This document shows positions 36,789 to 45,686 of a stretch of 64,000 bases of DNA, in pieces (position 1 is the first letter of the stretch; every line of letters starts with the position of its first letter). The translations under genes were made by a program, and so were the position numbers. The notes below the pieces were generated by a model. It was not told the DNA's origin and ran no database searches. It was given only the letters and a program-made list of their open reading frames with translations. Source of the stretch: an uncultured Lachnospira sp. (GTDB lineage: Bacteria > Bacillota > Clostridia > Lachnospirales > Lachnospiraceae). The DNA lies in assembly GCA_910585095.1 (NCBI GenBank), contig CAJUBU010000002.1, positions 185,155-249,154 on the forward strand, read 5' to 3'.

Positions 36789-37973
36789 ATGTTAATGAGT
36801 ATTGCTTTTATTTTACTATTTGGTTTGATTTTAGGAAGTATTTTCAACAAAATAAAACTGCCAAGTTTATTGGGTATGATTATTGTTGGTATTGTTTTAA
36901 GTCCATATGCTCTAAATTTAATTGATGAATCCATTTTAAATATTTCAGCCGATTTAAGACAAATTGCATTGGTAATTATTTTAACCAGAGCAGGGCTATC
37001 CCTAAATTTATCCAACTTAAAAAAAGCAGGACGACCTGCAGTTCTTATGTGTTTTGTCCCTGCCTGTGCTGAAATATTAGGAACAATTTTTTTAGCTCCT
37101 ATCCTATTAAAAATAACATATTTAGAAGCTGCCATTGCAGGAAGCGTGATAGCTGCTGTATCGCCTGCGGTTATCGTTCCAAGAATGATTAGCCTAATAG
37201 AAAAAGGCTATGGAACCAATAAAAGTATTCCTGAATTAATATTAGCTGGCGCTTCTGTAGATGACGTCTTTGTAATTGTTCTTTTTACTGCGTTTACTTC
37301 ACTAGCTTCAACTGGAAATATATCTGCAATGAGTTTTCTGCAAATACCTATTTCCATTATTTTAGGAGTTCTAACTGGTATGTTGTTAGGAATAATACTG
37401 GTAAAATTCTTCCAACATTTTCATATGAGAGATTCTGTAAAGTTGCTGATTATTTTAAGTTTTTCCTTCTTGCTTATTGAATTGCAGAATCGACTAGAAG
37501 GCATTATATCTATTTCTGGACTTTTGGCTATTATGAGTTTAGGAATTGTTATAAAACAAAAATATGAAATTTTAGCGACGAGACTATCTGAAAAATATAA
37601 CAAGCTCTGGATTGCCGCTGAAATATTTTTATTTGTGCTTGTTGGGGCAACTGTCGATTTGCGATACGCTCTATCAGCTGGAATATCTGCCATATTGCTG
37701 GTGCTTGGCACCCTGCTATTTAGAATGTTTGGAGTTGCTTTATCCTTAATAAAAACAAACTTCAATCGAAATGAACGATTATTTTGTATGCTTGCATATA
37801 TGCCGAAGGCTACTGTACAAGCCGCAATAGGTGGTATTCCTCTCTCAATGGGATTAGCCTGCGGTCAAATCGTTTTAACAGTCGCCGTATTATCTATTCT
37901 TATCACTGCACCGCTTGGAGCTATATGCGTTGATAATTTATATATAAAATTATTGCATACCGAAAAAAGATGA
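36789..37973 (+). CDS. Cation:proton antiporter (CPA family), fluoride-riboswitch controlled
   Basis: 394 residues with about 12 hydrophobic segments across the whole length and no cytosolic regulatory domain. The N-terminal LPSLLGMIIVGIVLSPYAL and the centre SPAVIVPRMI and ASVDDVFVIVLFTAF match the CPA1/CPA2 monovalent cation:H+ antiporter fold, with the paired Asp in SVDD as the expected ion-binding residues. The start follows TTAGGAGGAAAA. Antiporters of this kind are among known fluoride-riboswitch-controlled genes, so it likely helps in fluoride or acid stress. Transported cation unknown. Confidence 0.9.
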   Translation: MLMSIAFILLFGLILGSIFNKIKLPSLLGMIIVGIVLSPYALNLIDESILNISADLRQIALVIILTRAGLSLNLSNLKKAGRPAVLMCFVPACAEILGTIFLAPILLKITYLEAAIAGSVIAAVSPAVIVPRMISLIEKGYGTNKSIPELILAGASVDDVFVIVLFTAFTSLASTGNISAMSFLQIPISIILGVLTGMLLGIILVKFFQHFHMRDSVKLLIILSFSFLLIELQNRLEGIISISGLLAIMSLGIVIKQKYEILATRLSEKYNKLWIAAEIFLFVLVGATVDLRYALSAGISAILLVLGTLLFRMFGVALSLIKTNFNRNERLFCMLAYMPKATVQAAIGGIPLSMGLACGQIVLTVAVLSILITAPLGAICVDNLYIKLLHTEKR

Positions 37974-38021
37974 TGTGACGTACTCTCCATCTTAGAGATG
38001 GGGAACTTTTTTGATGAGGTT
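37974..38021 (-). repeat. IS200/IS605-like solitary hairpin end, copy F
   Basis: On the minus strand TTTAACCTCATCAAAAAAGT, then CCCCATCTCTAAGATGGAGA and GTACGTCAC. A hairpin (CCATCT/AGATGG) sits between a TTTAACCTCATCA edge and a GAGAGTACGTCAC edge. It matches 47504-47557 in both edges. It follows the antiporter stop codon directly. Confidence 0.5.
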
Positions 38022-38130
38022 AAAAAAGGAGGCTGTCGCAACAAGTATTTGATATACAAGATATGATACTAATATATAGCTACATTTTCAATATCTTGTA
38101 TATATTTTTCTTAGTGCGACAGCCTTATTT
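38022..38130. terminator. Bidirectional palindromic terminator, GGCTGYCGCA family, copy 3
   Basis: Outer arms GGCTGTCGCA (ending 38040) and TGCGACAGCC (from 38115), inner arms ATATACAAGATAT and ATATCTTGTATAT. A-run before and T-run after on each strand. It lies between the convergent antiporter gene and the gene at 38111, and its right arm encodes the end of the latter. Confidence 0.8.
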
Positions 38131-39166
38131 TTATTGGTTCAACCACATTTTTTTTATCATCTACAGTCACATACAGTTTTCCATCCTCCCACTTGTCAAA
38201 ATCAATATCATCATAACATTCATACTCTGGGTCTATCATTTCATGTATACTTTTTAAAATAGGATTAAAATTCATCGGATTGGAAAAATCACCTACCATT
38301 ACATCAGACGTCCCACCCCAATAACAGCCTTCATAAGCTATCAAATTTGTTTTCTCATCATAATGAATTGATATAATAATAAAAGACTCACCATAAATTT
38401 GCTGATAACTGTGCTGATAGCCTTCTGGCATATAATAAAATATCTCTTTACTTTCCATATCATATACATTCAATCCATATAAATCTGTCTTAAAAAGAAA
38501 ATAGTTTTTTCCATTTTGATGCTTAATAATTGCCGAGACATGCCCCATATCATATATTGAATCATATTCAAACAAGATTGTCCCTTTATGTAAAAAGCGA
38601 CATCTTTGAATAAATGTATTTGTATATAAAACACTATTTTTTGCTCTTTGACATTCACCATAAGAATCCCATTGAACAATATAACCATTTTCCAAATCGT
38701 TGCTGTCTGTTTTCAAAAAATACTCATCTTTGCCATATGCCTGTTGATTTTTTGTAAATAAAGCTTGATATTGTGGATTAGAATACACATTTTTATAAGA
38801 CATTCCCCTATATTTAAGAACATCATAACGCATATCTTTACACCAAAACTGCATGATTTGCTGACATTCAAATGTTTGTATCCCTTCATCCCTGCAATCT
38901 ATCGTTAAACAAATATCAAATCCCAAATGAGTCTCGCTCACTTTAAATTCCACAACTTTTGCATCGTAATATTTTTTTTCTTCTTTATCTACAATATTAC
39001 TATCTTTTATATCATGAAAATACAAATTATAATAATATTCTTTGTCATCACTTGAGTCTTTTATTTTATTATATTTCCCCTTTAAACAAAAGTTATTGCA
39101 ATACCAGTACGATTCTTCTATTATTGAGCCAAGAACAGGATATTGATTCAAATCTTCTTGTTTCAT
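38111..39166 (-). CDS. Hypothetical protein with beta-rich C-terminal half
   Basis: 351 residues, soluble, acidic, with many aromatic residues. The second half alternates short strands (ILFEYDSIYDMGHVSAIIKH, NYFLFKTDLYGLNVYD, NLIAYEGCYWGGTSDVMVGD), suggesting a beta-propeller or WG-like repeat fold. No family recognised. The last four residues (RLSH) and stop are encoded by the right arm of the palindrome at 38022-38130. ATG follows AATGAAAC-type leader with a weak site. Confidence 0.6.
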   Translation of the reverse strand: MKQEDLNQYPVLGSIIEESYWYCNNFCLKGKYNKIKDSSDDKEYYYNLYFHDIKDSNIVDKEEKKYYDAKVVEFKVSETHLGFDICLTIDCRDEGIQTFECQQIMQFWCKDMRYDVLKYRGMSYKNVYSNPQYQALFTKNQQAYGKDEYFLKTDSNDLENGYIVQWDSYGECQRAKNSVLYTNTFIQRCRFLHKGTILFEYDSIYDMGHVSAIIKHQNGKNYFLFKTDLYGLNVYDMESKEIFYYMPEGYQHSYQQIYGESFIIISIHYDEKTNLIAYEGCYWGGTSDVMVGDFSNPMNFNPILKSIHEMIDPEYECYDDIDFDKWEDGKLYVTVDDKKNVVEPIKIRLSH

Positions 39167-39283
39167 TTTATAACCTTCGTTTCTTTATTACTTTTTACAA
39201 TATGTAAAAGCAGGCAAGTCAACTTCTCTTAAAGTATGTGAAACTTCTCTGATAAGGTTTAATTGTATCAATAAGCCTCATTT

Positions 39284-39949
39284 TCACTCAATTCTCCATA
39301 TAACAGTCACTTTATCGGATATATTGATATCATCTGGTTCTATGGAAAGATTATACGCCGCTGTTTCTGCATCAGGTTCACATGCTACCCCTCTTAAAAA
39401 GCCATTCATAGGTCTTGAAACAATATCTATACTTCCCCATGAGTAATCAATCTTTACTACTTCTTGTAAATGTACGCCAATAGCTTCTGTCAAAATCTGT
39501 GCTTTTGTCTTTGAATCCATGACAGCTTTACTAAGTAATTGATTTTTTACTGTCTCTTGGTCCTTGACTGTATAATGAATATTAAATTCTGGGTTTACAT
39601 GACAGTGTGCTAATTCATATACAACCTGTCCGAGTCTCTTATTATCAATTGGAAATTCTATCTTCATATTGTGATTATATTTATATCCTACAAATCTTTT
39701 ATTCCATTGATTATCATTTTCTTTATAGTTTTCATAATACGTATCTGCACCAAAAGATACTGTCTTTAAATCACCTTCTTCAAAACCCAGACCTTGAAAA
39801 CATTTTTTCAACTGTTCTACAGCGGCTGTTGACTGATTCAAAGCCTTTTCATAAGTATTCTCTATTCCTTTTATATAGAGCAAAAGTCGAATGGTATCTG
39901 GTTTTACCAGCAATTCACTTTTCCCTGTAACTTGAATTGTTTTATCCAC
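39284..39949 (-). CDS. SIMPL domain-containing protein (DUF541)
   Basis: 221 residues; begins DKTIQVTGKSELLVKPDTIR, the usual start of SIMPL domains, and continues through AVEQLKKCFQGLGFEEGDLK and a C-terminal strand KVTVIWRIE. There is no signal peptide, unlike many periplasmic members, so it is probably cytosolic. Role unknown. The start is GTG at 39949, overlapping the end of the S41 protease gene by 8 nt, which indicates translational coupling. Confidence 0.88.
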   Translation of the reverse strand: MDKTIQVTGKSELLVKPDTIRLLLYIKGIENTYEKALNQSTAAVEQLKKCFQGLGFEEGDLKTVSFGADTYYENYKENDNQWNKRFVGYKYNHNMKIEFPIDNKRLGQVVYELAHCHVNPEFNIHYTVKDQETVKNQLLSKAVMDSKTKAQILTEAIGVHLQEVVKIDYSWGSIDIVSRPMNGFLRGVACEPDAETAAYNLSIEPDDINISDKVTVIWRIE

Positions 39950-41174
39950 GTTTTTCTCTCTCCTTATTAATATATTCTAATGCGGCATTATACTGATAAT
40001 CCTCTGTTGCATCCTCTGGCAATTCTACCATAATATCTGGTTTAATCCCCTTTTCATGTATATCCTGTCCCTTTGGTGTAAAATATTTAGCAGCAGTATA
40101 TTTAATAGCGCTGCCGTCTGTCAATGGGCGAATAAACTGTATAATACCTTTTCCAAACGTCTGTGTTCCAATAATTTTCCCAACACCATAATCTTGAATG
40201 GCGCCTGCAAATATCTCAGCTGCACTAGCACTTTGGTCATTAACCAAAACGGCAATAGGCATTTTTAAATCACTGCCTTTTTCGCCTTTTCGTTCTTCTT
40301 TACTGCCGTCTGCATATTGTATCGTCAATCTTAACCCTTCTGGCAAAAGCTCATCTAACATGCTGACAGTACCATCTAAAACGCCTCCCGGATTATCTCT
40401 TAAATCAATAATTAATCCAGTCATTCCTTTTTCTTTTAAATCATTTAAAGCCTTTGTAAACTGTTCTACAGTCACCTTATCAAACTGAGTGATATAGATA
40501 TATCCAATACCATTATCTATATTCCAAGATACCGTTTGAAGCTTTATTTCATCTCTTGTCACAAAAAGTTTAAATTTTTCACCGTCTCTTATAACACCAA
40601 GCTCCACTTGTGTGTCTTTTTCACCTTTAATAAGTGCGACGGCTGATTCTAATTCCATATCAAGAACACTCTCACCATCAACTGTTTCGATAAAGTCTGC
40701 TTCTTTCAAACCTGCTTTTTGAGCAGGAGAATCATCATAAACACCTGAAATATAAATTGTGCCATCTTCTGCTTTCTTACATAATGCCCCGATTCCATAC
40801 ATAATGCCAGTTGTAGATTCTTGTACCTTTTTATACTGTTCTGCTGAGTAATATGTTGTATATTTATCACCTAACGAACTTAAATATCCTCTGCATATAC
40901 TATCAATAGCAGCTTCATGGTCAATATCTCCAAAATAAAAACCTTCACTCACAACCGAATCAATCGCATTAAGTTTACCCTCTGCCTCACTGCCAATACC
41001 ATTACTGTCATCTACTGGCACATCAGATATATACACATCTCCGCCAATCCCAACATGTATATATCCTTTCTGGTAAAACACTACAAATATCATTGCTGCA
41101 ATAAAAACAGTTGCTGCAATTCCTCCTACAAATGCTGTAATTAGGTCTAATTTACTACGCTTTTTATTATCCAT
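39942..41174 (-). CDS. S41 family C-terminal processing peptidase
   Basis: 410 residues from the ATG 41174 (GGAG 9 nt upstream). A membrane anchor at about 12-35 places the rest outside the cell. A PDZ domain (about 100-180, YISGVYDDSPAQKAGLKEAD) precedes the protease core; the catalytic Ser is in NDQSASAAEIFAG and the Lys in TQTFGKGIIQ. CtpA-type protease that trims envelope proteins; in relatives it acts on or near murein hydrolases. It lies downstream of the ftsEX-M23 genes after a 330-nt spacer and is coupled to the SIMPL gene. Confidence 0.94.
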   Translation of the reverse strand: MDNKKRSKLDLITAFVGGIAATVFIAAMIFVVFYQKGYIHVGIGGDVYISDVPVDDSNGIGSEAEGKLNAIDSVVSEGFYFGDIDHEAAIDSICRGYLSSLGDKYTTYYSAEQYKKVQESTTGIMYGIGALCKKAEDGTIYISGVYDDSPAQKAGLKEADFIETVDGESVLDMELESAVALIKGEKDTQVELGVIRDGEKFKLFVTRDEIKLQTVSWNIDNGIGYIYITQFDKVTVEQFTKALNDLKEKGMTGLIIDLRDNPGGVLDGTVSMLDELLPEGLRLTIQYADGSKEERKGEKGSDLKMPIAVLVNDQSASAAEIFAGAIQDYGVGKIIGTQTFGKGIIQFIRPLTDGSAIKYTAAKYFTPKGQDIHEKGIKPDIMVELPEDATEDYQYNAALEYINKEREKRG

Positions 41175-41506
41175 TTTTTTTAATCTCCATGATACTGCCA
41201 TATATCAATAACACCTATCATTTATAAATGATTTCTATTGTGCTTTATGACATCCCTTACTTTTTACATATATTACTTGATTCTATATTATATAACCAAT
41301 ATTATATTTATTCCCACAACGACAACACGCCATACAGACATACTCATATGTCCATATAGCGACTTGCCTTACTATTTTCTCTTATTTATATGCTGCTTTA
41401 GTTAAGCAGATATTTATAATCTGCTATGCTGCTTGCTTAAACCACCTAGCTGCTATCGCAGCTTTTCAGTGGAAGACTTCCTTAGTGAGGTTAAATTCAA
41501 GATATT
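41175..41506. other. Spacer between the S41 and M23 genes, with dispersed repeats
   Basis: No gene. Holds an AGTTAAGC-type repeat at 41400-41440, a small CTAGCTGCTATCGCAGC hairpin, and a TTAGTGAGGTTAAATT edge near 41480-41497 of the type flanking the IS200-like hairpins. Confidence 0.5.
41400..41440 (+). repeat. AGTTAAGC-type dispersed repeat, copy 2
   Basis: AGTTAAGCAGATATTTATAA then TCTGCTATGCTGCTTGCTTA: nearly collinear with the copy at 17850-17895, the changes falling in the central palindrome. Confidence 0.6.
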
Positions 41507-42745
41507 TTATCTTAAATATGTCCATGGATTTACATATGTACCATTTAATCTGGCTGCAATATGAAGATGCACACCATTGGACTGTCCTGTCGTTCCCATA
41601 AGCGCTATCGTGTCACCTTTATTGACCGTTTGTCCTACGGATACTAACAATTTTGAATTGTGCATATATACCGAATATAATCCATTGCCATGACTTATCC
41701 AAATCCAATTTCCAGCGGATGGATTTGATTCTGCAACAGCTACAACCCCATTATCCACTGCATATATAGGGTCGCCAGAAACGCCGGGTGTCCTAGCGCC
41801 TATATCCACTCCCTTATGTGGAACACCGCCTCTTATTGGATCATCTACAACGCCAAAATCAGAAGTAACTCTTCTTGATATTGTAGGCCACAGCCATGCG
41901 CCAGTTCCCACAACATTTCCACCTAAAGAAGATTGATTATTTGCTTCTTGCTTTCTTCTTTCCTCAGCTTCCTGTGCTGCTAATTTCTTTTCCATCGCCT
42001 CAATCTCATCGTCAAGAGCAGTGATACTAGAAGCAAGTTCTGTTTCTTTATTTTGTGCATTAGCAATCTGTTCATCAAGATTTTGCATCTCTCTCTGCTT
42101 TTCTGCCAACATATACTCCATATCGGTTCTTTGCTGTTCAAGCGATGCCTTTAAACTGTCAAGCTCTGCATAATCATCTTCTAAGTCTTGTTTTGCAACT
42201 TTAATAAACTCTATCGTTGACTGATATCGTTCAAGCTGTTGTCTGTCATAACTTGATATCTTTGTATAGTATTCTGCTCGATTCAATAATTCTCCCATGC
42301 TGGTTGACTGAAGCAGTGCAGCTAAAAAGCTTTCTTCGTTTCTCTCATACATATATTGAATCCTAAGCTTCATCATTTTGTACTGTTCATCCGCGTCTTC
42401 TATGGCTATGTCCAAATTATTTTGTGTTTCTTCTATCTCTTGTGTCAAACGCTCTATATTGTTATTAACATCATATATTTGACCGTCAAGCTCCGACATA
42501 GCCCCGTCTAGTTTTGCGATATATTCTTTTGTAGTCTCTGATTGTTTCTTATAATTATCCAATTCTTCTTGAACATTTTTTCGTTCTTGTTCTTTTTGTT
42601 CTTTTTCGTTTTTAGCATCATTAATTTCACCACTTGTAATGCCATAAACACTATGAACATCTTTAATCGATAAAAAACAAGTAAAAACTGTAATTACAAG
42701 ACAGAGAAATAGAGGTAACATTCTTAATCGAAGTAACTTTTTCAT
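41507..42745 (-). CDS. M23 murein hydrolase with N-terminal coiled coil (EnvC/PcsB-like)
   Basis: 412 residues from the ATG 42745 (AGAAAGG upstream). A signal peptide spans about 1-38, ending near VHSVYG. Residues about 40-290 form long Glu/Gln/Lys-rich coiled coils (EKEQKEQERKNVQEELDNYK). The C-terminal LytM/M23 domain has HKGVDIGA and HLHIAARL as zinc-site motifs. Placed directly after ftsE and ftsX, it is the likely extracellular hydrolase activated by FtsEX, as for EnvC, CwlO or PcsB. It cleaves peptide cross-links at the septum by inference. Confidence 0.92.
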   Translation of the reverse strand: MKKLLRLRMLPLFLCLVITVFTCFLSIKDVHSVYGITSGEINDAKNEKEQKEQERKNVQEELDNYKKQSETTKEYIAKLDGAMSELDGQIYDVNNNIERLTQEIEETQNNLDIAIEDADEQYKMMKLRIQYMYERNEESFLAALLQSTSMGELLNRAEYYTKISSYDRQQLERYQSTIEFIKVAKQDLEDDYAELDSLKASLEQQRTDMEYMLAEKQREMQNLDEQIANAQNKETELASSITALDDEIEAMEKKLAAQEAEERRKQEANNQSSLGGNVVGTGAWLWPTISRRVTSDFGVVDDPIRGGVPHKGVDIGARTPGVSGDPIYAVDNGVVAVAESNPSAGNWIWISHGNGLYSVYMHNSKLLVSVGQTVNKGDTIALMGTTGQSNGVHLHIAARLNGTYVNPWTYLR

Positions 42746-42797
42746 TCTATTACCAACCTTTCTTCTAATCCCGTTAAAGACCGTATATTGCCTATAA

Positions 42798-43706
42798 CTA
42801 AACATTTGCATGTTTTCTAACAGCAAAAAAGCTGCCTATCGCACCAATGCCAATACCTAAACATATTCCAACAGGCGCAAGTATCTTAAATACATCATTA
42901 ACATTCATAAATACTAAAATATTGCTCAGTATTGAAAACCTATCAATAACAAACTCTATAATACTTTGATACATATACCAAAGAAATATAAGTGGAATAA
43001 TTGAGCCAATAATTCCAATTGTTATACCTTCCACAAAAAAAGGAGCATTTACAAATGCATCGGTTGCACCAATAAATTTCATAATTGAAATTTCATCTTT
43101 ACGTACTGTAATACCAATTACAATCGTATTTGTAATAAGGAATATTGAGACAGCAAGAAGTATAATAATAATTGCAACAGCCACATAACCAACTAATTTA
43201 GCAGCACTTGACAAGCTGTTTGCCACAATTTCTGAACGCCTAACTCCTCGAACCCCCTCTAAATTCTCTAAATATGTAACAAGCGTTGCCTGCATACTAG
43301 CATCATTTAGATAAACTTCATAGGAAGCCGAATTTGCAAGTGGATTATCATCTTTAAATCCTTCTGCCAACTCTGGATAATCCTTAAAATACTCCACTCT
43401 ATACTTTTCCCATGCTTCCTCAGCACTGGTAAAATGAATATTTGACACCTCAACTCGCTTGCTGATAGTATCACCTAATTTGTTAATATCTGCCTGTGAT
43501 AATCCTTCATCAAAAAACACAGTTACACAAATTTCACTCTCTGCATTTTTTACCATATACTCAAAATTTACCACTAGTGAATAAAGTATACCAAAAAGAA
43601 ATATACATGCCGCTATTGTAGCAATTGATGCTAATGAAAAGAGACGATTTCTATATATATTCTTAAAACCATCCTTTATATGATAAAATATCGACCTAAT
43701 CCTCAT
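42798..43706 (-). CDS. ftsX: Cell division protein FtsX
   Basis: 302 residues: one N-terminal membrane span, an extracellular domain of about 125 residues (EICVTVFFDEGLSQADINKL onward), then three C-terminal spans with the FtsX signature near ITVRKDEISIMKFIGATDAF. Permease-like partner of FtsE that transmits ATP hydrolysis to an extracellular murein hydrolase. I use the ATG at 43706 (AAAGGTGG upstream), giving an 11-nt overlap with ftsE. Followed by the M23 gene after 52 nt. Confidence 0.95.
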   Translation of the reverse strand: MRIRSIFYHIKDGFKNIYRNRLFSLASIATIAACIFLFGILYSLVVNFEYMVKNAESEICVTVFFDEGLSQADINKLGDTISKRVEVSNIHFTSAEEAWEKYRVEYFKDYPELAEGFKDDNPLANSASYEVYLNDASMQATLVTYLENLEGVRGVRRSEIVANSLSSAAKLVGYVAVAIIIILLAVSIFLITNTIVIGITVRKDEISIMKFIGATDAFVNAPFFVEGITIGIIGSIIPLIFLWYMYQSIIEFVIDRFSILSNILVFMNVNDVFKILAPVGICLGIGIGAIGSFFAVRKHANV

Positions 43707-44382
43707 AGAAATAACCACCTTTTTCCATATCACTAATTATCTTGCCTTCGCTCATAGTGATTGTCCTTTTTTTCATATGTTGAACAATCTCCATATTATG
43801 TGTAACAACTAATACGGTTGTACCCATCTTATTAATTTGACTGAGAATTTTCATAATCTCATTGGAGTTTGCAGGGTCTAAGTTACCTGTAGGCTCGTCG
43901 CACAGCAAAATCGCAGGTGCATTGACAAGCGCCCTAGCGATTGCAACTCGCTGCTGTTCACCACCTGACAATTCGTTTGGATATGCTTTATACTTATCAA
44001 GCAAACCCACCATTGACAACATTGCAAGAACTCTGCTCTTAATCTTTCTTGATGGCGCTTCTACTACTTTCATAGCAAATGCTATATTTTCATATACATT
44101 GCGATCTGGAAGAAGTCTGAAATCTTGAAATACAACACCAATATCTCTCCTTAAATATGGAAGTTTTTTTCTTGTAACTTTATTCAAATATTTTTTATTA
44201 ATATAAATCTTTCCAGATGTTGGGTCTAACTCTTTCAACAACAATTTAATCAATGTTGACTTGCCAGAACCACTCTTTCCAACTACAAACACAAACTCAC
44301 CCTTTTGCACATGCAGGTCTATTCCATTAATTGCAGGCACGCCAGTGGTATAAGTTTTATTGACATTTTCTAAGATTATCAT
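43696..44382 (-). CDS. ftsE: Cell division ATP-binding protein FtsE
   Basis: 228 residues; starts IILENVNKTYTTGVPAINGI, Walker A GKSGSGKST near 36, Q-loop VFQDFRLLPDRNVYENIAFA, signature LSGGEQQR, Walker B ILLCDEPTGNLD. The LLPDRNVYEN segment is characteristic of FtsE among ABC ATPases. It lies 13 nt after the PucR-type regulator gene and overlaps ftsX. Confidence 0.96.
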   Translation of the reverse strand: MIILENVNKTYTTGVPAINGIDLHVQKGEFVFVVGKSGSGKSTLIKLLLKELDPTSGKIYINKKYLNKVTRKKLPYLRRDIGVVFQDFRLLPDRNVYENIAFAMKVVEAPSRKIKSRVLAMLSMVGLLDKYKAYPNELSGGEQQRVAIARALVNAPAILLCDEPTGNLDPANSNEIMKILSQINKMGTTVLVVTHNMEIVQHMKKRTITMSEGKIISDMEKGGYFYED

Positions 44383-44395
44383 AAGTAATCCTCCA

Positions 44396-45487
44396 TTAAT
44401 ATGTATCTTTACTATCCATATACTTCATGTACTCAACTACCATAAGTGCTATTTTGAACGTTATTGCATCGTCAAACACTCTCAAATCAAGTCCTGTACC
44501 TTTTTGCAGCTTATCAAGCCTATACACCAACGTATTTCTGTGAATATATAACTGTCTTGAAGTCTCTGAAACATTTAAACTATTTTCAAAAAACTTATTG
44601 ATTGTTGACAATGTTTCGTCATCAAATTCATCAGGTGATTTTCCGTCAAATATCTCCTTAATAAACATTTGACATAAAGGTATTGGAAGCTGATAGATAA
44701 GCCTTCCTATACCTAATTTACTATATGCCACCACATTTTTATCACTGTAAAATATCTTTCCGACATCCAGCGCCATCTTTGCCTCTTTATAAGACCTTGA
44801 CACCTCTTTAATGTCACTGACAATTGTTCCATATGCAACATGAACCGCACTCATTGCTTCTGTATTTAGCATATCAACAATTACCTCAGCCGTTTTTTCT
44901 AAATCTTCAAATGAATTTTTTTCTTCCACTTCTTTGACAAGAATAATATTTTTTTCATCTACCGCAGTGATAAAATCCTTTACTCTGCCTGCAAATAGAT
45001 TTTTCACTGTCTCTAAGGCATTGGTATCTTTTTCGTGTTTTGTCTCTATAATATAAACAACACGTTTCACATCTGTATCTATATGTAATTTTTCAGCTCT
45101 TGTATACATATCTACTCTCAACAAATTATCCAATAGCAAATTTTTAATAAAATTATCCTTATCAAATCGTTCTTTGTATGCAACTAAAAGGTTTTGAATT
45201 TGAAATGCTGCTAACTTCCCTAACATATATAAATCATCGTTACTTCCCTTTACTAAAAGAATATACTCTAAAGTCAACTCATCCATAACCTTAAAAAACT
45301 GACATCCATTTATCACTTGACTCTCTGCTGGCGAATCAATAAATGATATCGCATCCGAAATACAATTTTGATATTCTTCAAATGTGGTTGCTGCTACCTT
45401 ACCATCTGCATCCAGTACACATAAATCAACTCTTGATATTGACTTAAGCCCATCTAATGTTGTCTGTAGTATTTGATTAGAAATCAT
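44396..45487 (-). CDS. PucR/CdaR-type transcriptional regulator
   Basis: 363 residues. The N-terminal ~130 residues look like a sensory domain (LKSISRVDLCVLDADGKVAA), the middle has a GGDEF-like CdaR segment (AVHVAYGTIVSDIKEVSRSY), and the C-terminus is the PucR HTH_30 (FFENSLNVSETSRQLYIHRN then TLVYRLDKLQ). Such regulators usually control sugar-acid or purine catabolism. Here it is the first gene of the ftsE-ftsX-M23 run, 13 nt before ftsE, so it may regulate this operon; that is inference. Confidence 0.85.
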   Translation of the reverse strand: MISNQILQTTLDGLKSISRVDLCVLDADGKVAATTFEEYQNCISDAISFIDSPAESQVINGCQFFKVMDELTLEYILLVKGSNDDLYMLGKLAAFQIQNLLVAYKERFDKDNFIKNLLLDNLLRVDMYTRAEKLHIDTDVKRVVYIIETKHEKDTNALETVKNLFAGRVKDFITAVDEKNIILVKEVEEKNSFEDLEKTAEVIVDMLNTEAMSAVHVAYGTIVSDIKEVSRSYKEAKMALDVGKIFYSDKNVVAYSKLGIGRLIYQLPIPLCQMFIKEIFDGKSPDEFDDETLSTINKFFENSLNVSETSRQLYIHRNTLVYRLDKLQKGTGLDLRVFDDAITFKIALMVVEYMKYMDSKDTY

Positions 45488-45551
45488 GTGAACAGTTCTC
45501 CTTTTTACTGTAATTATGATTTTTCACATTAACATTGTAATGCAAAATGAA

Positions 45552-45594
45552 TAAAAAAAAAAGAGGAAATGTACATTTTCAATACATTTCCTCA
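45552..45594 (-). terminator. Terminator of the ABC ATPase gene
   Basis: GAGGAAATGTA and TACATTTCCTC form an 11-bp perfect stem; on the minus strand it is followed by ten or more T. It lies about 95 nt after the stop codon. Confidence 0.9.
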
Positions 45595-45686
45595 AAATTT
45601 ACATAATTTTACACTTAAAAATCAAATACTTCGCTGCAAACAACGGGTATTTGACCCTCGCAGCAGTTAATGCTGGCGAAAATAAA

